From: Gluconobacter morbifer G707
Lineage (GTDB): Bacteria > Pseudomonadota > Alphaproteobacteria > Acetobacterales > Acetobacteraceae
Direction of reading: 5' to 3'
Assembly: GCF_000234355.1 (NCBI RefSeq)
Contig: NZ_AGQV01000005.1
Location: 227,260-291,259 of the forward strand
DNA: 64,000 nt
Shown here: positions 1-8,101 of the stretch, in pieces
Layout: every line of letters begins with the position of its first letter
Position numbering within the stretch: the stretch's first letter is position 1
The notes under the pieces: model-generated
What the model was told of the DNA's origin: nothing
The model's input: only the letters and a program-made list of their open reading frames with translations
The model's database searches: none
Position numbers and translations under genes: made by a program

Positions 1-2164
1 CGGGACGCTGGCCGCCGATCCGTCAGCTCGGGGCCTGTTCAATGCCCTGGGCCTGATCGAGGAAGGGATCAAGGCCGGCCAGGGTATTCCCAGCGGCTTC
101 AGTGGAACGCTGGACGGGTTTGCCTCTTCCCTGCAGGACGCAGCAAACGGCCATCCCCATGATCTGTCATGGCAGAACCTTCTGGTCGGAAAACTGGCCG
201 AGATGGGCAGCCATTACGATTTCGTCGTGACGCAGCCGAACCTTGACTACAGTTCCCTGCAGCCCGGCGAAGGCGCCACGACCGCCATGCGCACCGCCAT
301 CAACAACCTGTCCTTCGTCAAATCGAAGGAAGCCTCCGGCATCATCACGGGTGAGGTCAAGCTGGCGGATGAGGAGTTTTCCACCGTCGCGCACGGCATG
401 GTCCTCGGTCTCGTCATTTCCCTCGCCCTCGTGGCCTTGTGGCTGTGTCTGGCGGTTCATTCTCCGCGCGTCATCGTTCCCATCCTGATCACGCTCGTGA
501 CCGGCCTGATCCTGACCACCGGCTTTGCAGCCCTCGCCGTGCAGGAACTGAACCTGATTTCCATCGCTTTCGCCATCCTCTTCGTCGGCATCGCGGTGGA
601 CTTCGCCATCCAGTACAGCGTGCGTCTGCGCGGACAGCGCAACCCGGACGGTTCCCATCCCTCCCTGCATGACGCCATTGTCGAGACGGGACGGGAAAGC
701 GGCGCTCAGATCCTTGTCGCCGCACTGGCCACTGCGGCCGGCTTTCTCGCGTTCTACCCGACCAGCTTCATCGGTGTTGCACAGCTCGGCCTGATTGCCG
801 GCTTCGGCATGCTGATCGCCTTCTTCTGCACCATGACACTTCTGCCGGCCATGCTGGCGCTGTGTCATGCGAAACTGGGCAATGGCTCACCGGGCTTCGC
901 CTTCATGGCACCGGCAGATCACTTCCTGCGTCACAAGCGCCGGAAAGTCATCGGCATCTTCGCACTGCTGGGTATCGTCGGCATTGCCCTGATGCCGCTG
1001 CTGAAATTCGATGCGGATCCGCTGCACACCAAGGACCCGCACACGGAAGGCATGCGCGCGCTTCACCTGCTGGAAGCCAACCCGCTGACCACACCCTATA
1101 ACGCGCAGGTTCTCGTTCCGAACCTGACGGAAGCCGCGAAGGAAGCCGCCGCCTTCTCGAAGCTGCCGAGCGTGCATGACGTGCTGTGGCTGGGTGCGCT
1201 GGTGCCTGATGACCAGAAAACCAAACTGGACATGATCGCCGACACCGCTTCGATCCTGCTGCCGACCATCACTGTTCCCAACCCTCTCCCCGCCCCGGAC
1301 GCAGCGGCCATCCGCGCCGCCACGGTCGCCGCGGCCCAGAAGCTGGACAGTGTGAAGGATCAGCTTCCGCCTTCCCTGAACCACATCCGCGAGGCGCTGG
1401 AAAAGCTGGCCAAGGCACCGGATCAGACACTGCTGGACACCAGTCGCGCCTTGACGCGATTCCTGCCGGATGAGCTGTCCATGCTGAAGGCGGCTCTTCA
1501 GCCGTCTCCCATCACCCTCGACAGCATCCCGCAGGACATCCGGCGCGACTATGTCCTGCCGGACGGACGCGCGCGCCTGACGATTCATCCCAATGGCCAG
1601 ATGTCCGAGACACCGGTCCTGCACCGTTTCGTCAGCCAGCTTCGCTCCGTCAATCCGGATGTAGCCGGTCCGGCCATGGAGATCACGGAAAGCGCCAACA
1701 CGATCGTCCATGCCTTCACGGTGGCGGCCATTTCGGCTCTCATCATGATCGCTATCATCCTCCTGGTGGTTCTGCGCCGCCTGCTGGATGCGGCCCTGGT
1801 CATGGCGCCGCTGCTGATGTCCGCTCTCCTGACGGTGATCCTGATCGTCACAGTCCCGGAAACTCTGAATTACGCCAACATCATCGCCCTGCCGCTGCTT
1901 CTGGGCGTGGGTGTCTCGTTCAATATCTATTTCGTGATGAACTGGCGTGAAGGTGTCAAAGGTCCCCTGACGTCTCCGACGGCCCGCGCCGTCCTGTTCT
2001 CCGCACTGACCACCGCAACGGCCTTCGGATCTCTCGCCCGTTCCGGTCATCCCGGTACGGCCAGCATGGGCCGGCTGCTCCTGATGTCGCTCGGCTGCAC
2101 GCTGGTCTGCACCTTGATCTTCGTGCCGGCCCTCCTGCCGAAACGCCCGATCGACGACGCCTGA
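1..2164 (+). CDS. hpnN: Hopanoid-associated RND transporter HpnN, 5'-truncated by the window edge
   Basis: The reading frame is already open at base 2, so the gene begins left of the window. An internal ATG at 203 is not the start. About 720 residues are visible. They hold two RND/MMPL-type membrane blocks: a hydrophobic cluster encoded at about 395-880, a large periplasmic loop, and a second cluster at about 1700-2150. The first block carries the small-residue and Asp pattern of RND permeases (FVGIAVDFAIQYS). HpnN proteins move hopanoids toward the outer membrane, and this fits the hopanoid-rich envelope of acetic acid bacteria. The alternative is another MMPL lipid exporter. No other hpn gene lies to the right, so any hpn operon would extend to the left. 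Confidence 0.85.
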   Translation, partial: GTLAADPSARGLFNALGLIEEGIKAGQGIPSGFSGTLDGFASSLQDAANGHPHDLSWQNLLVGKLAEMGSHYDFVVTQPNLDYSSLQPGEGATTAMRTAINNLSFVKSKEASGIITGEVKLADEEFSTVAHGMVLGLVISLALVALWLCLAVHSPRVIVPILITLVTGLILTTGFAALAVQELNLISIAFAILFVGIAVDFAIQYSVRLRGQRNPDGSHPSLHDAIVETGRESGAQILVAALATAAGFLAFYPTSFIGVAQLGLIAGFGMLIAFFCTMTLLPAMLALCHAKLGNGSPGFAFMAPADHFLRHKRRKVIGIFALLGIVGIALMPLLKFDADPLHTKDPHTEGMRALHLLEANPLTTPYNAQVLVPNLTEAAKEAAAFSKLPSVHDVLWLGALVPDDQKTKLDMIADTASILLPTITVPNPLPAPDAAAIRAATVAAAQKLDSVKDQLPPSLNHIREALEKLAKAPDQTLLDTSRALTRFLPDELSMLKAALQPSPITLDSIPQDIRRDYVLPDGRARLTIHPNGQMSETPVLHRFVSQLRSVNPDVAGPAMEITESANTIVHAFTVAAISALIMIAIILLVVLRRLLDAALVMAPLLMSALLTVILIVTVPETLNYANIIALPLLLGVGVSFNIYFVMNWREGVKGPLTSPTARAVLFSALTTATAFGSLARSGHPGTASMGRLLLMSLGCTLVCTLIFVPALLPKRPIDDA

Positions 2165-2186
2165 TCCCCCCTGATCGGACGTAATC

Positions 2187-2214
2187 TGCCGGAATGTGAA
2201 TGACCATTCCGGCA
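2187..2214 (+). terminator. Hairpin after hpnN
   Basis: TGCCGGAATG and CATTCCGGCA form a perfect 10-bp stem with an 8-nt loop, 23 bases after the hpnN stop. The downstream tail is only modestly T-rich (CCGTCCTTTTCC), so termination is likely but not certain. Confidence 0.55.
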
Positions 2215-2228
2215 ACCGTCCTTTTCCT

Positions 2229-2269
2229 CAAGGGTTGAACTCTCCAGCCAAAGGAGGATTCAACCCTTG
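2229..2269 (+). promoter_or_regulatory. Start-site hairpin that encloses the SD and TTG start of the VOC gene
   Basis: CAAGGGTTGAA (2229-2239) and TTCAACCCTTG (2259-2269) are perfect 11-bp inverted repeats. The 19-nt loop holds the strong Shine-Dalgarno AAAGGAGG (2250-2257), and the right arm ends in the TTG start codon. Within the loop, CTCC (2242-2245) can also pair with GGAG (2253-2256). In RNA this would hide both the ribosome site and the start codon. As DNA it could be an operator palindrome. The structure is read directly; its function is inferred. Confidence 0.6.
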
Positions 2270-2818
2270 AGTACGGATCATTCGGGACTCCCGCGCGGCA
2301 TTGATCATGTCGGCGTCACGGTCCCTGACATCAATGCCGCCATCCGCTTCCTCGAAGTCGCTTTCGGCGGCATTCCCCTCTACCGCAACGTAACGCACGC
2401 CGCTCCCCAGCAGGGCCCGGAGACCGAGAAGATCCTCGGGCTGCCCGTAGGGACGGTCGTGCGGGAAATGTGCATGGTCGCGCTCGGTCATGGGCCGGGA
2501 ATCGAACTTTTCGAAATGCATGGCCCCGACCAGCGGGATGCCAGCCGCCCCTGTGACTGGGGACTTCAGCATTTTGCGGTCTATGTCGATGACATTCATG
2601 CCGCCTGCCACCGTTTCCGGGAAGCGGGAGGCACCCTTCTGACGGAACCACAGAAACAGCCTTCGCTGGAGGCCGGACCAGGAAACATGTTCTGCTATGG
2701 CCGTACCCCCTGGGGCATGATCATCGAACTCCTGTCCACCCCCAGCCAGGAACGGTTCAACGACATTTCCCCTATCGACCGGTACCAGCCGCCCCCACGG
2801 ACAGGAGAAAACACATGA
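2267..2818 (+). CDS. VOC-superfamily (glyoxalase/dioxygenase-like) protein
   Basis: This 183-residue protein has two vicinal-oxygen-chelate half-motifs. It opens with GIDHVGVTVPDINAAIRFLE and has a second strand set around QHFAVYVDDIHAACHRF. The candidate metal ligands are His near residue 10, a Glu in IELFEMHG, His in QHFAV and Glu in MIIELLS. The start is TTG at 2267, chosen because AAAGGAGG lies 9 bases upstream and no ATG fits. The stop overlaps the next ATG by four bases (ATGA), so the two genes are translationally coupled. The substrate is unknown; the family includes lactoylglutathione lyases, extradiol dioxygenases and epimerases. Confidence 0.8.
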   Translation: MSTDHSGLPRGIDHVGVTVPDINAAIRFLEVAFGGIPLYRNVTHAAPQQGPETEKILGLPVGTVVREMCMVALGHGPGIELFEMHGPDQRDASRPCDWGLQHFAVYVDDIHAACHRFREAGGTLLTEPQKQPSLEAGPGNMFCYGRTPWGMIIELLSTPSQERFNDISPIDRYQPPPRTGENT

Positions 2819-3327
2819 AACGGTTCATCCTGACGGGAGCATTCGCCCTCGGGCTTGCTTCCGTCACGGCGCACGCCGCCGATCCCACACCTCCGACCGC
2901 CTGGTACTGGCACAACTGGACGGACCATAATGGCGTCAGTCACATGACACGCTGTCCGTTCCATAACTACGTTCTGAAAACCATGTCCAAGCCAGCCGGC
3001 CCGCAATGGCAGGACCGGCTGAAAGAAGGGAAGGCGCAGGTCATTTCCACGGTGCAGCCCGCGCACTGGGACGGAAGCTGGCATCCTGACCCCAAGGTCC
3101 AGTGGATCATCCCCCTTCAAGGCACATGGTATGTGACAGCCATGGACGGCAAGAAAGCCGTCATGGGACCAGGTGAGGTCTCTTTGGGAGAAGATCAGCG
3201 CAGCCGCCGGGACGCACAGGGCCACATTGGCCATTTTGCAGGAAATGTCGGGGACGGGCCCGTCACGCTGATGGTGATCCAGACGGATGAGACGCCCACC
3301 GTCGATCAGCCCTGCCGCTTCAAATAA
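2815..3327 (+). CDS. Secreted cupin-like protein
   Basis: This 170-residue protein has a clear Sec signal peptide (MKRFILTGAFALGLASVTAHA) and so should be periplasmic. The mature part resembles a single cupin barrel, with a central HPDPKVQWIIPLQGTWYV strand pair and a glycine turn near GPGEVSLGED. Two cysteines (in MTRCPFHNY and near the C-terminus, QPCRFK) could form a disulfide. It overlaps the VOC gene by 4 bp, so a cytosolic and an exported small enzyme are produced together. The role is unknown; cupins include isomerases and dioxygenases. Confidence 0.7.
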   Translation: MKRFILTGAFALGLASVTAHAADPTPPTAWYWHNWTDHNGVSHMTRCPFHNYVLKTMSKPAGPQWQDRLKEGKAQVISTVQPAHWDGSWHPDPKVQWIIPLQGTWYVTAMDGKKAVMGPGEVSLGEDQRSRRDAQGHIGHFAGNVGDGPVTLMVIQTDETPTVDQPCRFK

Positions 3328-3341
3328 GGATCGCCTGACAT

Positions 3342-3376
3342 AAAAAAAGCCGGGGTGAAACGCCCCGGCTTTTTTC
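3342..3376. terminator. Bidirectional intrinsic terminator
   Basis: AAAAAAGCCGGGG and CCCCGGCTTTTTT form a long stem around TGAAACG, flanked by an A-run on the left and a T-run on the right. It sits between the convergent cupin and SQR-like genes and can terminate both. Confidence 0.9.
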
Positions 3377-3397
3377 GTTCGCAGAACAGGAAGTCGG

Positions 3398-4633
3398 TCA
3401 GGCGTCCTTGCGGACCTTGTGCTCGACCTTGATGTTGTATCCCTTGAGCATGCCGTACCAGTACAGACGCGGGAAGACCTCCGTCTTCAGGAACCAGGCG
3501 AAACGGCTCGGCTTGCGCTCATCATAGGGGAAGCTGGGCGCGACCTTGCCACCGTAAAGGAATTCCGCCAGTATGACCTTTCCGTAGGATACCGTCAGCG
3601 GGCAGGCACCATACCCGTCGTAGCTGCCCATCTGTGGCCGGCCATCTAGAGAGGCCAGGAGATTCTCGACCACAACCGGCGCCTGCTCACGCGCGGCCGC
3701 AGCAGTCTTGGCGTTGCTGGTCCCGATGACGTCTCCCGCGCCAAAGACCGTATCATAGGTCTTGTGACGCAGGGTTGTCGGGTCCACGTCCAGCCAGCCT
3801 GCCGGATTGGCCAGCGGGCTTTTCTTCACGAAATCGGGCGCGCTCTGGGGCGGGACGACATGCAGCATGTCGAATTTGCGCGTCACGGTCTCTTCCGTTC
3901 CGACAATCTGGAAAGTGGCCTCGCGTTTTGCGCCGTCCACCTTGATCAGGTTTTCCTTCTTGTGGACATCCACACCGTAGTAATCCATCTGGCGCTGGAG
4001 GGACGGTACGAAATAAGGCACGCCAAACAGGGCGTCTCCGGCCAGACAGAAATCGACCTTCGTGCGGTGCAGCGAGCCTTCCTTCCGCCAGTGATCACAG
4101 GCCAGATAGACGATCTTCTGCGGCGCGCCCGCGCATTTGATCGGCATGGGCGGCTGCGTGAACAGGGCCGTCCCGCCATCAAGATGACGGATGCATTCCC
4201 ATGTATAGGGCGCGGTCTCGCGAGAGTAGTTGGACGTGACGCCATTGCGGCCGAGCGTCTCGGACAGACCCTCGATCTTGTCCCAGTCAAGCTGGATGCC
4301 AGGGGCCACGACCAGGCGGCGATATTCCACCACGCGGCCACTATCGAGCGTCACCGTGTTGGCGTCAGGCTGGAAGGACGCCACAGCCGCGCGCAGCCAG
4401 GTCACGTTCGGCGGGATCAAACCGCCTTCCTGCCGCAGCGTTTCAGGCAGCGTCATGACACCGGCGCCCACAAGGGTCCAGCCGGGCTGATATCCATGAA
4501 CCGTGGACGGCTCAATGATGGCGATGGACAGATTGGCGCGTTTCCGTCTCAACTGGGCCGCAATGGTAATGCCAGCGGCACCGCCGCCAACGATGACAAC
4601 GGAGAAGCGATCCTCATAGGTGGGTTCTGCCAT
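3398..4633 (-). CDS. FAD-dependent oxidoreductase, sulfide:quinone reductase-like
   Basis: This 411-residue flavoprotein has an N-terminal dinucleotide fold (GGGAAG at residues 16-21) and the second FAD motif (VFGAGDVIG, about residues 294-302). It has the type II SQR signature region KIVYLACDHWRKEG. Two cysteines, about C167 (PIKCAGAP) and C344 (GACPLT), sit where type II sulfide:quinone oxidoreductases keep their redox pair. The expected reaction is membrane-associated sulfide oxidation with electrons passed to ubiquinone. No persulfide dioxygenase or rhodanese is adjacent. An NDH-2-like role is possible but less likely. It is a single-gene unit ending at the bidirectional terminator. Confidence 0.8.
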   Translation of the reverse strand: MAEPTYEDRFSVVIVGGGAAGITIAAQLRRKRANLSIAIIEPSTVHGYQPGWTLVGAGVMTLPETLRQEGGLIPPNVTWLRAAVASFQPDANTVTLDSGRVVEYRRLVVAPGIQLDWDKIEGLSETLGRNGVTSNYSRETAPYTWECIRHLDGGTALFTQPPMPIKCAGAPQKIVYLACDHWRKEGSLHRTKVDFCLAGDALFGVPYFVPSLQRQMDYYGVDVHKKENLIKVDGAKREATFQIVGTEETVTRKFDMLHVVPPQSAPDFVKKSPLANPAGWLDVDPTTLRHKTYDTVFGAGDVIGTSNAKTAAAAREQAPVVVENLLASLDGRPQMGSYDGYGACPLTVSYGKVILAEFLYGGKVAPSFPYDERKPSRFAWFLKTEVFPRLYWYGMLKGYNIKVEHKVRKDA

Positions 4634-4669
4634 GTGTGATGCTCCAAAGTCATGACCGGCGGAAGAAGG

Positions 4670-5626
4670 CTAGGCCAGACGGGCCAGCCTTTCCGTCAGA
4701 AGTGAATAGAATACGTCCGGTTCAACGTCATTGATCCACAACGCATTGGGCGTGCGATCGGTTACTTTCCACAGATCAACAACACTCTGCCCCATGCATA
4801 GCGGCGCGTCGACCTCGATCTCCACATTACACGCAACCCCATGGAAAAGTTCCGGCCACAGCAGCCAGCCGACTGTCAGCGGATCATGAAGAGCGCCGCC
4901 TTCCCAGCCGTATTTCAGCTTTTCGAACCGGTCTTCCGCCCCGATCATCCGCAGGACCATCTCCGAAACAGGCGTTTTCAGATCACGCAGACCAGCCAGA
5001 CGCGATGGCGTGGCGATGGCACGATGCGTGACATCCAAGGGCAGGAGCGTCAGGGGGACGCCTGCTTCCATGACGATCTGCGCCGCGTGGGGATCGACGT
5101 AGAAATTGAATTCGGCGGTCGGGGTGATGTTGCCCCCTTCCCGCTGCGCGCCACCCATCGCCACGATATGCCGGATGCGGGGTGCGATGTCGGGGGCATG
5201 GGTCAGCGCGGTGGCGATATTGGTCAGGGGACCAAGACAGACGAGCGTGATGTCACCTGCCGCCCGGGCGCGCAGCACGTCCACGAGATGCGTTGCGGCG
5301 TCCATGGCCTGCGCCCGCAGTTTCGGTGCGGGAAGGTTCGCCCCTTCCATGCCGCTCTGACCATGCACATGCTCGGCGCTGACAGGCGGACGATGCAGCG
5401 GCCGCGCCGCGCCGGGGAAGACGGGAATATCCGCTCGTCCGGCCAGTTCCAGCAGGGCGCAGGCGTTTTTCGTGGTCTGGGCAACAGGGACATTGCCCGC
5501 CACGGTCGTGATGGCTTCGACCTTCAGTTCCGAAGAGGCGAGCGCCAGCAGGATCGCGACCGCATCATCCTGACCGGGGTCCGTGTCGATGATGATGGAT
5601 CGGGGTGTGCGGCTGGCGTTCATCAT
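4670..5626 (-). CDS. Inosine-uridine-preferring nucleoside hydrolase
   Basis: This 318-residue protein opens with the family hallmark IDTDPGQDDAVAILLAL, the Asp cluster that binds Ca2+ and ribose. Further family blocks are LGPLTNIATAL, VAMGGA, EFNFYVDPHAA and the C-terminal HDPLTVGWLL, which carries the catalytic-site His-Asp. It hydrolyses ribonucleosides to base and ribose for purine/pyrimidine salvage. No signal peptide is seen, so it is cytosolic. It starts two bases after the stop of the upstream DUF3297-like gene, so the two form an operon. Confidence 0.9.
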   Translation of the reverse strand: MMNASRTPRSIIIDTDPGQDDAVAILLALASSELKVEAITTVAGNVPVAQTTKNACALLELAGRADIPVFPGAARPLHRPPVSAEHVHGQSGMEGANLPAPKLRAQAMDAATHLVDVLRARAAGDITLVCLGPLTNIATALTHAPDIAPRIRHIVAMGGAQREGGNITPTAEFNFYVDPHAAQIVMEAGVPLTLLPLDVTHRAIATPSRLAGLRDLKTPVSEMVLRMIGAEDRFEKLKYGWEGGALHDPLTVGWLLWPELFHGVACNVEIEVDAPLCMGQSVVDLWKVTDRTPNALWINDVEPDVFYSLLTERLARLA

Positions 5627-5628
5627 CG

Positions 5629-5880
5629 TCAGGCGTCCTTCTGGTCATCCTTGAACCAGACCTCGACAGGGCCGGAAACCTTCAGCGTCATCGGCCGTCC
5701 CTTGCGGTCCAGGGATTTGCCAACCGCCAGACGCACCCATCCTTCACTGATGCAGTATTCCTCGACGGTGGTCCGTTCCTCTCCCTTGAAGCGAACGCCG
5801 ATGCCGCGCATCAACGCTTCTTCATTGTAATACGGGCTGGTCGGGCTGGCGCAGAGGCGGTCGGGAGGAGTATCGCTCAT
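5629..5880 (-). CDS. Small DUF3297-like protein
   Basis: This 83-residue protein begins SDTPPDRLCASPTSPYYNEE and contains RGIGVRFKGEER, VEEYCISEGWVRLAVGK and LDRKGRPMTLKVSG. I recognise this pattern as the DUF3297 family, which is common in proteobacteria and has no assigned function. The ATG at 5880 is preceded by AAGGAA. Longer in-frame extensions upstream lack family similarity and would run under the divergent lipase gene. It is cotranscribed with the nucleoside hydrolase. Confidence 0.8.
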   Translation of the reverse strand: MSDTPPDRLCASPTSPYYNEEALMRGIGVRFKGEERTTVEEYCISEGWVRLAVGKSLDRKGRPMTLKVSGPVEVWFKDDQKDA

Positions 5881-5967
5881 GGAATCAGTTCCTTCATCTC
5901 GTTTGTGCCCCTTCTGTAGCGCCGGAAGCCCCGCGCTCCAAGCCATGCCGCCGGAGACAGCCCCCTG

Positions 5968-7149
5968 ATGCGTTCTCTTTCCACCCGCTTTTCGGGCATT
6001 GCCCTTCTGGGCCTTTGCGCCCTGACCGTTCTCCTGACAGGATGCGCCTCGCAGGATGAGGATGATTCCTGGTCCGTCAGCGCGCCTGTGGCAGCGGGAC
6101 AGGCCATCCGCCTCGATACGGTACCGTCGCATGAACCGGCCCGCGTCTATCGCCTGACCTATCGCAGCACGGACGCCCGCAACGCCCATCAGCTCGTGCG
6201 TGTCTCGGCGCAGGTTCTGGTCCCGCGCGGACGCGCGCCAGCCGGGGGCTGGCCGGTCATGGCCTGGGCACACGGGGAAAGCGGCCTTCATCTGACCTGC
6301 GCGCCCTCCGTCATGGGCATCGGCACGGTGCAGGCCCGCTTCTATGATGGCTGGCTGCGGCAGGGCTTCGCCATTGTCGCCACGGACTATCCGGGACTGG
6401 GTGAGCCGGGCGCGCCTCTCCAGCTCAATGCCCGTTCGGAAGGAATGAGTGTTCTGGACGCCGTGCGGGCGGCCCATGAACGCCTGCCCGAACTGTCCGA
6501 AACCGTGCTTCTGAACGGCCACTCACAGGGCGCACAGGCCGTTCTGGCCGCGGCGGGTCTGGCGTCGTCCTACGCACCACAGCTTCATATCATGGGCACG
6601 ATCGCCGCAGCGCCGCCCTATCTGGACGAAACAGGAATCCAGACTCTTCTGCACCCCCGCAACCCGCACGTCTTCTCGCCTGCGGTTCCCGAACTGCTGA
6701 CGCTCGGGGCTTCGCTGGCGACGGCCGATCCCTCCTTCAATCCGTCATCCGCCTTCACGCCGCGCGCGCAGAAAATGCTTCAGGACGCCCGCACGAGTTG
6801 CAGTTCCGATTTCTTCCCCCTTGTCCGCCGCTCCGGACTGACGCCCGCCACCACACTCCAGCCTGATGCGGAAACAGCGCTGGCCCCCGCCCTGGACTGG
6901 ACCCATTATCCAACCTTTACCCTGCCAGCCCCCGTCCTGATCGCGACCAGCGGTCAGGATCTGCATACATCGCCCGCGGAACAGAAGCGCCTGACGGCAC
7001 AGCTCTGCGCAGCGGGAACGAATGTCACGACGTGCTATTATTCCTCCATCTCCCATAACGGAACCCTGACCGCCATGACATCGGACGCCCATGCGTTCGC
7101 ACAGAAGCTCCTTTCCGGAACCACACCCGTTTCGGAATGCAACCGCTGA
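5968..7149 (+). CDS. Secreted lipase/esterase-like lipoprotein (alpha/beta hydrolase)
   Basis: This 393-residue protein has a lipoprotein signal with lipobox LTGC about 26 residues in. The fold markers are the oxyanion-region strand VMAWAHGESG, the nucleophile elbow GHSQGAQ, and a C-terminal strand APVLIATSGQD followed by a His in SISHNGT. The overall plan resembles secretory lipases with a lid region between the strands. Several Cys residues in the mature part suit an exported protein. The substrate is unknown. It is divergent from the DUF3297-like gene, with an 87-base shared promoter region. Confidence 0.75.
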   Translation: MRSLSTRFSGIALLGLCALTVLLTGCASQDEDDSWSVSAPVAAGQAIRLDTVPSHEPARVYRLTYRSTDARNAHQLVRVSAQVLVPRGRAPAGGWPVMAWAHGESGLHLTCAPSVMGIGTVQARFYDGWLRQGFAIVATDYPGLGEPGAPLQLNARSEGMSVLDAVRAAHERLPELSETVLLNGHSQGAQAVLAAAGLASSYAPQLHIMGTIAAAPPYLDETGIQTLLHPRNPHVFSPAVPELLTLGASLATADPSFNPSSAFTPRAQKMLQDARTSCSSDFFPLVRRSGLTPATTLQPDAETALAPALDWTHYPTFTLPAPVLIATSGQDLHTSPAEQKRLTAQLCAAGTNVTTCYYSSISHNGTLTAMTSDAHAFAQKLLSGTTPVSECNR

Positions 7150-7151
7150 CA

Positions 7152-7182
7152 GGAAAAATCCCTTGTTTTCAGCGATTTTTCC
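7152..7182 (+). terminator. Hairpin after the lipase gene
   Basis: GGAAAAATC and GATTTTTCC form a 9-bp stem around a T-rich loop just after the stop codon. There is no clean T-tract after the stem, so the call is tentative. Confidence 0.4.
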
Positions 7183-7214
7183 CATAGGGGAAACGATCTG
7201 ATACCGTCCCCGCC

Positions 7215-8021
7215 ATGAAAATCCTCATCACTGGCGCAGCCTCCGGCATTGGCCGCGGGCTGGCCCTGAAACTGTCACGTTCCGGCGTGACCCTCCATCT
7301 CGCTGACCGGCATCAGGACGGACTGACGGAAACCGGACAGCAGTGCAGGACGCAGGGCGCCACCGTCATGACACGCTGTCTCGACGTGCGTGACCGCGCT
7401 GGCATGGCGGACTGGATCGGGGAAGCAGGCTGGGAGCGGCTGGATCTGGCCTTCCTCTGCGCCGGCATTACCGGCGGTTTGCCCCCTGCCGCCCCGAACG
7501 GCACCGCCATCGAACGGGAAGAACACGCCCGCGAGATGATAGACACAAACCTGATCGGCGCGCTCAACACGCTTTTCCCGCTTCTGCAGGTCATGCGGGA
7601 TCAGACGCCTAAAGGCCCGGAAAATCTCCGGGGCCGCATCTGCGCCATCGCATCGGTCGCGGGGTTTGTCTCCTATCCGGGAACCCCGTCCTATTCCGCC
7701 TCCAAGGCGGCGCTGGACCGTTTCGTCGTCGCCCATGCCCGCCAGCTCGAACGCATCGGCATCACCCTGACAAGCGTCTGCTGCGGGTTTGTCGATACGC
7801 CCATGGTGCGGGGAAACGGCTTTCCGATGCCGGGGCTGATCTCCACCGAGGACGCCGTCCGTCGCATCCTGTCAGGCACGCTGCGCGCCCGGCGGCGGGT
7901 CATATTCCCGCGCTGGCTGGTCATGGGGTCCCGGATGATGGACCTCCTGCCGCCCCGTGTGGCTGAACTCTACTATTGCCGTCAGCCTTCCGCCCAGCCT
8001 GCCGGAATGCCGGATTTCTGA
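7215..8021 (+). CDS. Short-chain dehydrogenase/reductase
   Basis: This 268-residue classical SDR has the cofactor motif TGAASGIG at residues 6-13, an Asp at the end of beta-2 (LADRHQ), NTNLIG-like helix residues, and the catalytic Tyr-x3-Lys in PSYSASKAALDRF. Asp after beta-2 usually favours NAD(H), though the following Arg leaves NADP(H) possible. The C-terminal part (RRVIFPRWLVMGSRMMDLLPP) is a hydrophobic tail that could contact the membrane. The substrate is unknown. It is probably monocistronic. Confidence 0.85.
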   Translation: MKILITGAASGIGRGLALKLSRSGVTLHLADRHQDGLTETGQQCRTQGATVMTRCLDVRDRAGMADWIGEAGWERLDLAFLCAGITGGLPPAAPNGTAIEREEHAREMIDTNLIGALNTLFPLLQVMRDQTPKGPENLRGRICAIASVAGFVSYPGTPSYSASKAALDRFVVAHARQLERIGITLTSVCCGFVDTPMVRGNGFPMPGLISTEDAVRRILSGTLRARRRVIFPRWLVMGSRMMDLLPPRVAELYYCRQPSAQPAGMPDF

Positions 8022-8101
8022 CGTATCCCGCGGACGGGGCATGACTTTGCGTGTCATAACGGTAATGACAGAAATGGCGAAAAAACGGATAAGCTCGCGT
8101 C

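Noticed and set aside
887..2215. Long antisense frame under hpnN
   Set aside because: Low-complexity Arg/Gln/Asp composition typical of antisense shadows; hpnN is clearly coding.
5881..6522. N-terminal extension of the DUF3297-like protein
   Set aside because: It overlaps the divergent lipase gene and is not conserved in character; the family sequence starts at 5880.
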